Both the position numbers and the translations under genes were made by a program. From Artocarpus heterophyllus (Eukaryota > Streptophyta > Magnoliopsida > Rosales > Moraceae): DNA of 64,000 bases. The stretch covers positions 10,522,340 to 10,586,339 of the forward strand of contig CM046335.1 in the NCBI GenBank assembly GCA_025403435.1, in the 5' to 3' direction. Each line of letters starts with the position of its first letter. Within the stretch, counting starts at the first letter, position 1. Below, one piece after another: positions 43,851-55,400 of the stretch. The notes under the pieces are model-generated. The model was given only the letters and a program-made list of their open reading frames with translations. It was not told where the DNA came from and did not search any database.

Positions 43851-44009
43851 GAGATTGTGTATTTATTTTTTTCATTTGAGAAGAAAAAATCTTTTTTTTT
43901 TCTTTTTTTTAATGGAAAGAAAAAATTCTTTTTAAAAAAAAAAAAGAGAGAGAGATTCTTTTTCTTTTACTATTTATTATTAATTTTAATTTAATTAAGG
44001 ATTTCCTCT

Positions 44010-44205
44010 GTACGAAAAAAAACTTAAAATGATTTTTTTTGTTGAGGTTTTTTATTTTATTATAGTCATTTTTTTTTATTTTTTTGAAAAAAATTAGGAC
44101 AACTTATCTACATAAAAAAAACGTATTTTTTGGTTTAAAAAAAAAAAGCTATTTACCCAGTTAAAATTTTTTTTTGGCCCTTTCATCAAAATCTTCCAAA
44201 AATAA
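44010..44205. repeat. Dispersed AT-rich repeat, copy 2
   Basis: Parallel to 7100-7325: TTGAGGTTTTTTATTT, then TTTTTTTGAAAAAAATTAGG, TCTACATAAAAAAAACG, and TTTTTTTTTGGCCCTTTCATC. Same order and orientation as copy 1. The class is unknown. Confidence 0.5.
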
Positions 44206-44942
44206 CTTAGAGTTTTTCTTTGCATGGAAAATGGAGAATAAATCAGAGTTTTCTGTTTTTTTTAAAATTTATTTTTGATGAAGATGAAGATGATTTTCTT
44301 ATTTATATGTAATTTATATAATATTTTAATCATTTAGAGAGAATTTAAGAAAAAAAATAACAAGATACATGATTTTTTTTTCTTTTTTGTTTTGCTAATT
44401 AAAGTGAACAAGAAAAATGAATTGTAAATTTATTCGGGAACTTTTCCTCTTGGGAAAATTCATTATGTAACTGACTAATTTGATAAAAATGAATTTTTGT
44501 TGTCACGCCAGAAAGCGCCAGGGTTTTTGATTGGGTGTGATTTTGAAGGAGGTTATGGTTCGATCATGTTTTATAAAAGAGTAAAAAACAAATAAATAAA
44601 AAAACTTCCTCCAAGCTCAACAAATGTGAACCATCTTGGCTTGTATATTATTTTCTTAAAAAAAAACTTTTAAAATAGGGTTTTTTTTTTTTTTTTTGCA
44701 AACTGAAGCACATAAATCTTTTTAAATTGATGGAATTTATATGATTTAGCTCTTCAAAAAGAAAAAGAAAATAAATTTTAAAATTAAAAAATACATAAAT
44801 TTCTTTGCTAATCAACGTGAATAAGAGACATGAATTTATAAGCTGGTGTTTGTATAATAAATTCAGCAAGAAAATTTTCTATTGGTGAAATGCGTTATGT
44901 TCATAAAAGACAGATTTGACTCTTGTACATTTTTATTCACGT

Positions 44943-45059
44943 GCCTCCAATAATATCATAACACGTTAATAAAAATATCATATCAATTAAAATATTATAT
45001 CATTAATTATATTAGTTAAACTTTTTTAATTAATATGACATGATATTATTGAGGGGATA
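44943..45059. mobile_element. Small AT-rich foldback element (candidate MITE)
   Basis: The left end CCTCCAATAATATCAT is complementary to the right end ATGATATTATTGAGG with one base gap. The AT-only interior includes TTAATTAA-like palindromes. It lies in unit 2 of the tandem duplication and is absent from unit 1, which supports an insertion. A target duplication is not clear. Confidence 0.5.
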
Positions 45060-45103
45060 CGTAGGAGGAGAGAAAAAGAGGACACATAAACTAAATCCTT
45101 AAA

Positions 45104-45128
45104 ATATATATATATATATATATATATT
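45104..45128. repeat. (AT)n microsatellite
   Basis: About twelve AT units in the spacer upstream of CUL1. Confidence 0.9.
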
Positions 45129-46935
45129 CAAATAAATGAAAATAATATACCTAAGACCGTTTCGTTGAGTCACGCTAAAACGTGCGAAGGCTTTTGGTAG
45201 GCGTGACTTTGGAGAAGGTTGCGGTTGAATTCAACCTTATAACAAAACCAAAAAAAAAAAAAAAGGGAAAAGTGAAAAACTTCCCTTGAAATGCACAATA
45301 AATGAGGACCATCTTGACTTATATATTATTTTCTTGATAAATAAATTAAAATATGCTTTTTCTTTTGGAAAAATAAATAAAGCTTTCGAAAAATAATATT
45401 ATAAAAAAGAAAGTTGGAAGTTAATTATTAAAATCAATAACTTTTTATTATATTGAATAAAAAATTGAAATTACAACCTTCAAAAAAAATTAAAAGTGCA
45501 ACAAATGATATATATTATAAACATATGAGTGGAAATAGTAACAACGATAGCGCGGATAGTTGTGGAGAGTAACGTTTTAGAAATTTGAGGGTTTTTTGTG
45601 TACAATATGCTATCATTTTTTTTTAAATAAAATGTGCTATCAATTTTTGTATAACAAAATTTTATTTTTTTTATTTACCTGCCAAACCGCGTCATTTCTC
45701 TCCTCTTTTAAAATTTTATTCGCTTATAAGACCAATTTTATTCATATTTATTAGTTATGAATTTTTTTGGGATATTGTTCTTTACTTTATAATTTTTAAC
45801 TTTTTTTTCTCTTTTTCGTAGATAAATTATTATTTAAATGATTAATTTGTCTTCTTTTTATTTTTTTCATTAAAATAATAGAAATTAATTTGAGCAAAAA
45901 AATAGAAATTAAGATTTTCCTGGTAAGGCTTTATTCTTTGTTATTATACATTTACAAAGTCACTATTGCTCGAAATTAATATAACATTATACGTTCTTTT
46001 TAATGTGTGTAAAATATAGGATTGGTACTTGGAAGACTTCGACCTTACTTATAAATTTGCTGCCACGCAAACTAAATTTGACAAATTTATTTATTTATTA
46101 ACTCTTTATTTCGGCTTTTGACCCTTTTAAACGTTTTTCTTAAACTATGTTCAATATATATGACAATGTTGATGTGGTGGTATTTGACACTAAACATTGT
46201 GAAAGTGACATTTAATAAGCAATTATATTTTCTCTCTGATGTATAATGTTATTATATTTGTTTCGTAGTAATAAATTTACTTTAAAAATTGTAAATTTAA
46301 GCATTTAACTATAAAATAACTTGAAAAATATTATAATTACATTCATGTGATGAAAAATGTCAATACATCAACAAACAACATTTAAATACAATAATTTAAT
46401 ATTTGGTGTCAAACTTAACACCAATTATTGTGTATCTCTAATTTAACACAAATGTCGTAATAATTTTAAAGATTGGCTTTTCCACTTGAATGCTAAAATG
46501 TGGCAATGACATGTTAAATTAGCAATGCCTAAGATTCTTTTAAACAATCTATAGTATGAATGTTAATATTGATGTTCATTTTCGCACTAAAAAGAGTTAA
46601 AATAGGAAAAAAATGTATATATGATAGTGATTAAATAAAAACTTAAAGGCATCATCCTACAGCAATCAAATATCGACATTTAACAGGTGCTAAATTTCGT
46701 GCAAAACATAGTATTGCACTGGATATATACTTTTATCACCCAAGTATTAAAAATTGACATTTACATTTAATTTAATACTTTTTAGAGAAATTGTAGCAAA
46801 TAGAAGATTTTGTTAATATTTAGTAAATTATGTCGTACAAGTTTTAAAAATATGAAGTGAATAACATATTTAGGATTAAATAACATATTTAGTACTAATT
46901 ACTATTTTACAAGCCTGAGAAGCCCGAAATATCCT

Positions 46936-48240
46936 TAGGCCATGTTTGGCACGTCGCATTAGATTGGATTACTTAGTCTGGATTGGACTGGACTGGATTG
47001 GATTGGATTATGCTAAATCCTATCTTGTGTTTGTTAAATTGTTGGATGAGGGAGTTGGACAAATAATCTTATATTTGATGCATCATCAGACTAAATTAGA
47101 TTGGATATGATAATAATTTATACATACATTAAAAGAATTATAAGATTCAAAATTAAAAATAAACTATAACACACTGTCTCTTAGTGTTCCAACACAAAAC
47201 AAGTTGTGAAATGCAAATTATATTATATTGTCACCTTGTGCAATGCCAACAATATGACACAACTATTGCTTTATCCATCGAACTCCTCAGTTCAATTCTA
47301 AAGTTTATGACCAGAGATTGACTTTGCAAAAGCCACGAAAACAGCACAATTCCTCATAACTACTCTCTCAGGATGTGATTATTGTCATCTCACGTATAGC
47401 CCAAAAAAGTTTGATAAAATTACAATGGCTAACCTGTCTAGATGGAGCAGCCTTGTAGTCCATCCTTCAATTTCCTTTACTCCAATATCAAACCGAGGAC
47501 TGACACTACCACACTTGTTCAATTGTCCATTGAGTTCAACCACAATTTTCCAGATCTGTGGTCATCCATGTACTCAAATTCACCAATTTTTCAAAGTTTC
47601 CCCCACCCCGACGCCATCTCCGACCCACCCTTTCTTTGTGCACGTTGTCGAAGACCACAGACCATGCCAATGGAGCTTCCTCCTCCGCCCTTGTCCCAAT
47701 CTGGACCTCACCAATGGAGATCCCCTCATCCCTTTCGTCCTCCACCTCTTGCCAGTCCCGACCACCACAACCTCGCCATTTCCCCTCATTTCAACCAAAA
47801 CCAAAGCTAGCTTACCCCCTCTTCGAGAGCCAAAGGCCGGTGGCCACTCGAGAGCAGCACCAGTAATCGGCCCAAATAAGGAGAGTGGGTTGAGTTTCTT
47901 CTTTGAATATCCAGCATCTTTGATTACACAGTGGGTTGGCTGGCTGGATTGCAAGCGAAAGAGATATAGAGGGTGTGGCTGGCTGAAACGACGATCGCCA
48001 AGAGGTGGCTCGCGGTGACCATAGTGGATCACGATGGGAGTGGGCCAACGATAACAGAGTACACTATGATGATCGTGGTTGCTTGGTAGATTTATGATAA
48101 CGATTAGGTTGAGAAACACTCTAATCCAATCTTGGACAAATAATCCCACCCTTTTAAGTGGGATTAGTTATCCCACAAGTTTGGGACTATTTTGTGGTTA
48201 ACGGATAATTAATTCGATCCACATTTGTTCCCAAACATGG
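46936..48240. mobile_element. Candidate Harbinger-like non-autonomous element
   Basis: The left end TTAGGCCATGTTTGGCA and the right CCCAAACATGGGATTGG give an imperfect inverted repeat (CATGTTTGG core). Subterminal parts on both sides repeat GGATTGGATTA/TAATCCCA-type words and GGACAAATAAT, as in Tourist-like elements. The middle (about 47420-48020) is much less AT-rich and holds a 197-codon open frame on the plus strand with no recognisable domain and a proline-rich look. No exact target duplication was found, so the ends are provisional. Confidence 0.4.
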
Positions 48241-48244
48241 GATT

Positions 48245-50226
48245 GGGATTATTTATCCCAATCCTAGTCCTTATCCCGCATAATCTATATTTGAATTTTT
48301 TTTCCTTTTTTTCTGTTTTCTTCCCTTCTTGTTTCTTTTATCTCCTCCCTCTGTCTTTTCTTTCTCTCATGATCTATTCGTCGTCCTCAACGGTGCAGAT
48401 CAGAATGTCAGCCGTCGCCGACAAACCTCCACCTCCGTGACGAGCAAAGGCCTCGCGAACGTTGTTCGCTTTCTCTCTCCTTTCTCTCCTTTAGTTTCAT
48501 ATATCTTTCCTCTCCATAGTTCATGATGACCGTGCTCTCTAGAAGATCCAAGGCAGTTGATTCTTCTTTGTCGAAGTTTGTTGTCCTATTTCGCCATCCC
48601 TCACCAATCTCAATTTGCACTCATCCTCTATTGGTTCGCCATGGTCACACAAGCTAGATCTCAATCGCACTGAATATACCTGCCTTTGCTCTTTTTTGAT
48701 ATGAATCTTAGCCGTGCTGAATAAGAGCTTTTGTTGATCCTGATCTAGATCGTCATCTTTAGCAATGTCGAGTAGCAAACGCAATCCGATCTGCCACCAC
48801 CTTCACCAATCTCGATCACTCATTACCTAGCTAAGTGTATCCTCATAGGAAGTGTCATCCTTCATATCGTCTATGGCTGAATCCGATCTCCCACCATCTT
48901 TTATGTCGTTGTCAACAAGGCCTCTCTCTCGATGCCTCGTGTTTTTCTATTTTTCCTTTTATTGCTTGAAATTTTTTAAATTTTTTGGATTAGAAATTTA
49001 AAACTAAAAGTGGGATTTTTTATTTAATTTTATTTTTTGATTTTGATAATTTCTTTTGCATAATTATTGATCTTACATTTTGGTTTTGTTGCATAATTCT
49101 TGGTTTTGCAATTAATTTCTTTTGTTTGGCTTCGAAAGTAGCCACGAGAATTTGTTCCTATGATGTTCAGCGATGCCGATGGTACATTTTGGTTTTTATA
49201 TGGAAACATTATAGTATTATGGAAAAAAGGTTATTAGCGGCCACCGGCAATATCGCTGGTGCCAATGAATTTTGGCACATGTAAGTGTTATAATTTTCGG
49301 CTGTTGACAATGTTGTCGATGCCAATAATTTGTAGTGACATTGCTAGTAAAATTTTGTATTTACATATATATACAATTTTTTTACAAGTAAATACTTGTG
49401 ATGTTTGTTTCATCAGTCTATGTAAAGTCATTTTTGGGGTCTAACATGTGTTTGGATAAAAAAAGTTGAAACTCATCTTGAAAAATGTTTCCAAAATACT
49501 TAAGTCAAAAGGCCACGAAACTCAAAATTAACCCGCATTCCTCGATTTTTAAGATTTTTGAGCTTAGTCTTTCTCATATGTGGGAACCATAGCGGGTCAA
49601 AGAGATTAGGGAAGAGCTCGTGTGTATAACAAGTGGGAATGCTCCAGCCAGGCTACTTGAGGGACATGCTCCAACCAAAGCCTCGGGTATGCTGAGAAGC
49701 ACACACACACACAAGGGAGAAAGAAAAAAGGAGCTTGGACATGATTGGCTTAGTGGCTTATGACTTGACCAGGCTCGCTAAGCTCTTCTCACATGCATGG
49801 CTCAACAGCTCAACTCGGCTATAGCAGCTTAGGTGGTATTTTGACTCATTTTTTACATCTAAGCATAACTTTAGATTTTATCCTCTTTTCAATCTCAAAA
49901 ATATTTATACATCCAAAAGTCAAATTGAATTCTAGTTTTAGACCACACTTTTCAAACTTTCCATCTTAAACTCAAAAAGTTTAAACTATTATAATTCGAA
50001 CCCCTAAAATAAATGGATGAATTGTAGTTCCCAACAGCCACCACGTGAGGAATGAAAGAGGTGGGGAGAAAAAGGTGAGGATATTTTAGGGTTTTTATTC
50101 TCAATTTCTCACAAGATAAATCAAATTTCTCAAGATAGGCTATTTACTGTACATTTTAAAAACATCTGACATTATTTATTAATTCTTAATTAAATATATT
50201 ATTTGGCTCATCCTTTCCACCCCACA

Positions 50227-50261
<35 letters not shown>

Positions 50262-51870
50262 TTAACTTGATAGCGTCTGCAATACGGATCATGACACGAT
50301 AACATTACTCGAAAACGACACCAATTTCATGGGTTAGGGTTGAAGAAAAAAGAGTGCAAGTCAAATTTTGCTTAACTTGACATTGACACAAATATAATGG
50401 GTTAATTGAGAGTTGAAGTCACCTAACCCAAACACGACATGAAACCCATAAAAATATCTGAAAGATATATTTACATCCCATACTTTAGATTTTGTTATGA
50501 ATTTGTGATCTTAAGATAGTTGTTCTCATAATTGTACGCTCCAATTTGCTAAATTTTAGTTAATGGTATCATATTTTAGTAGGTTATGATTTTTTTAATT
50601 ATTATAATATGGAAAAAAATCAATAAAATAAAGAATTCTTGTGTTAATTTCAGGTTCATTTGTTAATTTTTGTCACGGGTCTATTTCGAGTTGTATTGTA
50701 TCAATACGTAAAATAGCCGTGTCATATTTATGTTGCGGTTTTCAAAAAAATGTCACGACTTAGATTCGGGTTGACTAAAAATAATAAAAAAAAAACAAAA
50801 TATGATATGAACATAACTCATGACACGAGTTGCGAACCCTATAATTTGATACTCTTAGGGTATGTTTGTTTCATGTATTCTTTGAACTCAATGGACTCAA
50901 ATTTAGATTCGAGTATCAAAAATTTTTTGAATACGTGTTTGTTTCCCTCAAAATCCGAATCCATTGAGTATCAATAATCTAAGTTTTTAGAGTTCTTATC
51001 CCCCTAAATTTTTGATACTCGGATATATTTGCTATAGTAAAAACTGAAATTCTCTCTCCTATATTTGAGGAAAAAAATCATAACTTCTTCATTTGATATC
51101 CAATTGAAACGATTCTTTTTTTGTTGTGTTCTTAGTGAAAAAATGAATAAATTAAGACCCATATTACATTTTTTTAGGATAATTAACATTAACATTTTAT
51201 TAGATTTGTTAATAAATTTAAAACTATTTTTACTATATATCTAAACATAAATTCTAATTTTATTCTATACTCAGATTAAAACTTAAATACACATCCAAAT
51301 GTTAATTCGGATAATAATTCAAATTACTAACTCAAATCCTAATTCAAATCACATTAACTCAAATCAAATTACTAATTCAAATCCCTTTACCAATCGGACT
51401 CTTAGAAATTATAAGTCATAAACTTTAGTTAGGCACAATTATAGCTTTCACAACCTTTAAATTCAAATACTTTTGGAATGTAATATTGATCAACTATTCA
51501 TCTATTCAATACATGCTCAAGAACTTTTAGCCGTGTGCAAAAATTTTAAAAAGGGTATTTTCTCATTGTTAAAGAAAAAAATATTCAAAATTATAAAAAA
51601 TCAATGACAAGTATTTAAAATGTGGAGTGTATTTGAAACACCCATTTGAAATAAAAAGGTTTTGTTTAAATTGAGTTTGTTACAGTATTTTAAGTCAAAA
51701 TTTAAATTGTTATAATAGTTCAAAGTGACTATTAATAAAGTGTTTGAAAATCAATGAGAGGTTTATATTGTAGTATGCTATAATATGTGAAGGTTTTACA
51801 TTGTATCATAGTAGTTGAAATTAATTGGATGTTTTGAAAGTGTAGTTAGAATTATTGGTTATAATTCAAA
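48245..51870. other. Spacer between the candidate element and the LD promoter
   Basis: No gene recognised. The part 48300-48950 is pyrimidine-rich with several short open frames on both strands, none with a domain I know. Later parts are AT-rich. A (TA)n microsatellite lies at 50230-50259. Around 51755-51800 there is one more copy of the short GTGTAAAGC repeat, in reverse orientation. Confidence 0.35.
50230..50259. repeat. (TA)n microsatellite
   Basis: About fifteen TA units in spacer DNA. Confidence 0.95.
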
Positions 51871-51878
51871 ACATACCC

Positions 51879-52113
51879 CCTGTTTGGCATTGTGGTGGGA
51901 ACCACGATTCCCACCACAAACTCAGTTATAAACAGTGTAAAGCTCTCACATGCTACAGTAACAATTTAAAAAATTGCTACAGTGTAAAGCTTTCACATGC
52001 TACAGTAAAAGTGGTTCCCACCACCGGTTCCCACCACCCCCATAATAGCACTTGAAAACTTTAAATTATAACAATTTTTTGCTTTTTAATAGCAACCAAT
52101 GTTGCCAAACAGG
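51879..52113. mobile_element. 235-bp MITE upstream of LD
   Basis: The ends CCTGTTTGGCATTG and CAATGTTGCCAAACAGG are complementary apart from a 3-bp gap. The inside repeats GTGGTGGGAACC/GGTTCCCACCAC as a second inverted pair and carries CAGTGTAAAGCTCTCACATG twice with small changes. No clear target duplication. It lies about 330 bp before the LD start codon, so it may fall in the LD promoter. Confidence 0.65.
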
Positions 52114-52444
52114 TTGTTAGTGTTAGAATATGGTTTCTAAAACATCACTTTGATTAATTAATTATGGGCTCTAAAGTGATATTCTTGTAATTCCCTCAAC
52201 CGTAATTGGCGCGCGTGCAGTCCATTCCCCACGTGCGAACGCTGGGGCTATTCTCGCCTGCCCCCGCGTCTATGCGACTCTTTCTTCTCCCATAGTCTTT
52301 TCTTTCTTCCTCAGAAATTCCAAACCCTAATTCCCGACTAAACGTGAAAGAGTCAAAAGATTGCACCTTCGCTCCAGGTTTTAATGCGCGCTACGCTTTT
52401 CCCCATTGTTCTGAGGTTCGGAAATTCGAGCTTCGAGTTCTGCC

Positions 52445-55400
52445 ATGAAGTTCTTGAAGGAGGATTTCTCGGGGTTGCAGATCGGGAGCTCTTTGGAGTC
52501 GCTGCACAAGTCCCTCGACGCGCAGAGAGAGCTTTTCCACAGCCAGATCGACCAGCTCCAAAGAATCGTCGTCACGCAATGCAAGCTCACCGGCGTCAAT
52601 CCGCTATCCCAGGAAATGGTGCGCCTTTTTTTTTCTTTTGTTTTTCTGTATTTGTTTTTTGTAATTTTCTGTCTCCTGTTTGTTTGCCGAGAAACAGTAG
52701 GAAATATGATTAATTGACATGAAAAATTTAGTATATTATTTGCTTTTTTGGCTAAATTGAACGAAATAGGGTAATCAATAGTAGATTTATACAAAACCCG
52801 AATTTTTCAGCTGGTGTAATTAGCTTTTGGGGGGCGTTCAGTCGGTTTTACATGCTTTCTGTACATGCAATGGTTGCTTGATATGTTCATTTGTGAGATG
52901 AAAACCCTAGTGTTGGCCATTAGCGGAATCTCCTATGCATGCCATTTATAGTACCCCTATCTAGTCATTCGATTATCCCCTGGAGTTTAATGATTTTAGA
53001 TGACGACCTAAAATTGCTCTGGAAATATAGTTTAATGATTTATCTTGATGAATTGGAGGTTTGGAACATAAATGGGCCTGCATTATAGAAAGTTAGAACT
53101 TAGAAACCCCAAAAAATCTGTGAGAGATTTTGAAAATTTGAGTCCCTTTTTCGATCTCTATTTAATAGTTATGCATTGTGATTCATTGCAACTCTTATCC
53201 GTTACAACGTCAATCATTCTATTTTTATCATTCACCACATATGTTATCATGACGATATAGATAATAAATAACATATTTTTGTTATTTTTTATGACCGCAG
53301 GCAGCTGGTGCACTTTCAATAAAAATTGGTAAGTAATGGTAGTGGAAATTTTATTTACAATCAAAATATTGTTTACTTTTTTTTTAGCCTCTGTTTCGTT
53401 TGACTGTCATCCGTTTGCAGGAAAAAGGCCTAGAGATTTACTAAACCCCAAAGCTGTAAAGTATATGCAATCCGTTTTCTCTATAAAAGATGCAATTAGT
53501 AAGAAGGAATGTCGCGAGATAAGTGCTCTATTTGGTGTCACTGTCACGCAGGTTTTTCTTTTTTGATCAGCAGCCTTTTTTTTTTTCCTTCTTTCAAGCT
53601 CTTAATTTGCACCTTTGTAAATTTATTGCTCATGTGTTTTCTTCATTTGTAGGTTCGTGAATTTTTCACTAGTCAACGTTCAAGAGTTAGGAAATTTGTT
53701 CGTTTGTCAAGGGAAAAAGCAATGAAATCTGGTGCATGTTCAGAACTGCATGACGGGGATCAAACAAGCTCTGATCCATTATTACCTATTGATCCAGTTC
53801 CCTTAAACGCTATTGGTCCCACCAATGTTGAGGAAACACCATCTTGCTCAACCAAAGATGATACTCTACCTGGCATAGATGAATTAGATAAGCAATTTGT
53901 TAAGAATATTTTCAGTTTGATGCGAAAGGAAGAAACATTCTCTGGGCAGATCAAATTGATGGAGTGGATTTTGCGGATACAAAATTTAGCAGTATTATGT
54001 TGGTACTTATCGTCTATCACATCATAATATAAGATTTTAGTTATGTTGTGGTACTGTCTCACCATCTGATTGTACGCATGCAGGTTCTTAAACAAAGGCA
54101 GTATGATGATTTTAGCAACATGGTTGAGTCAAGCAGCCGCTGAAGAACAAACAAGTGTTCTTCTTGTCATCTTAAATGTATGTCTGAAATTTGTCTCGTG
54201 AACTTTCTATAATCCTTTATGGATATCTCTTACCATTTTAATGATTAAATACTGTTCAGGTACTTTGCCATTTGCCTCTACATAAAGCTTTTCCTGTGCA
54301 TATGTCAGCCATACTGCAAAGTGTCAACAGATTGCGGTTTTACAGAACTTCAGGTGTGCTTTACTTCAGAAACCCATTTTTGTGCTCTCCTTTTATGTCA
54401 AGTTCCTTTTTCTTTGCTTTTCATACATAAGAGTTTTAACCTCAATGTGACACTAAACATCTTTGCAGGCAGATATTTTCTGTTCTTTTCTTTCCTGATG
54501 CTCTTAAGTATCTTTTGAAATAAATGAACAAACCTTTTTTTAGCTGAGGCTGTGTCTGTGTGAAAAATTTGAATCTCATTTATCTGATTTGAAGATCAGA
54601 CATATCAAACAGGGCAAGAGTTTTATTATCTAAATGGAGCAAGTTATTGGCAAGAAGAGAAGCCATGAAGAAACTGAATGGCGTAAAATCATCTGGTGAT
54701 GTACAACAAGAATTAATCCTGAAGAACAGGCAAGTTTATATCTTAAGTTTCCATACACACAAGGATTCATATTTTAGCTCATGAAGTTTAATCACGTGCA
54801 GTTTAAATGACGTTATTGCTGATGAATCATGGCAGTCAAGTATGGATAGCCCTGTAAGTGCTCGAATTTAATTTTACCTAAGACCGGTTTTATCTATCTA
54901 CAAGTTGCACAATTTATCCGAGTGTTTCTTCTTTCTGTGCAGGAAAAGTTTCTTGATAATTCTGAAAATTTCAGGTATGCAGATTTTTCATTCTGAGATA
55001 GTGTTTAGCATGGGTGCGATTGTTTTTGGCTGCTGAGGTTTTAATTATAACATACGTTTTTAGGACATCAGAGACCACACAGGCACTGAAACTATTGCCG
55101 GCATCTTCAGATGATTCAAATAAGAAGCAGATCCTAGGCGTATCTTCATCCCGTATCCTTAAGATTGTAATACTTTGTGTTATTTTTAGTTCTCTTCGAT
55201 TACGATTTATAATTATTGAGATATATAAATATTTTCTAATATTGGTGTAATTAGGACATAAACAGCTTTTAAAGAAAGGGTAAAAGACAATCTTAGGTGT
55301 AATTATGATTGAACAGCTTTAAAGAAAGGGTAAAAGACCGTCTTAGTTATAAAATGTGGTTTCTTGTTTTGTGGTTTTTGGTTCTGTTTCCACTTAGAAT

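Larger units (their letters stand above)
44380..45370. repeat. Diverged tandem duplication
   Basis: Unit 1 (about 44380-44690) and unit 2 (about 44790-45370) share three blocks in order: TTTGCTAAT...GTGAA.AAGA..ATGAATT (44391 and 44801), GTCACGC....CG..AGG.TTTTG.T.GG (44502 and 45169), and ACCATCTTG.CTT.TATATT (44630 and 45308). The offset grows from 410 to about 667 bp because unit 2 gained the foldback element and other sequence. Confidence 0.7.
43860..46930. other. AT-rich spacer upstream of CUL1
   Basis: No gene recognised. It contains the second copy of the dispersed repeat (44010-44205), a diverged tandem duplication (44380-45370) and a small foldback element (44943-45059). The stretch 45400-46930 is low-complexity AT-rich sequence with no open frame of interest. 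Confidence 0.4.

Noticed and set aside
47425..48018. The 197-codon frame as a genuine gene
   Set aside because: There is no domain, and competing open frames lie on the other strand. It lies inside a candidate transposon, so it is kept only as a note on that element.
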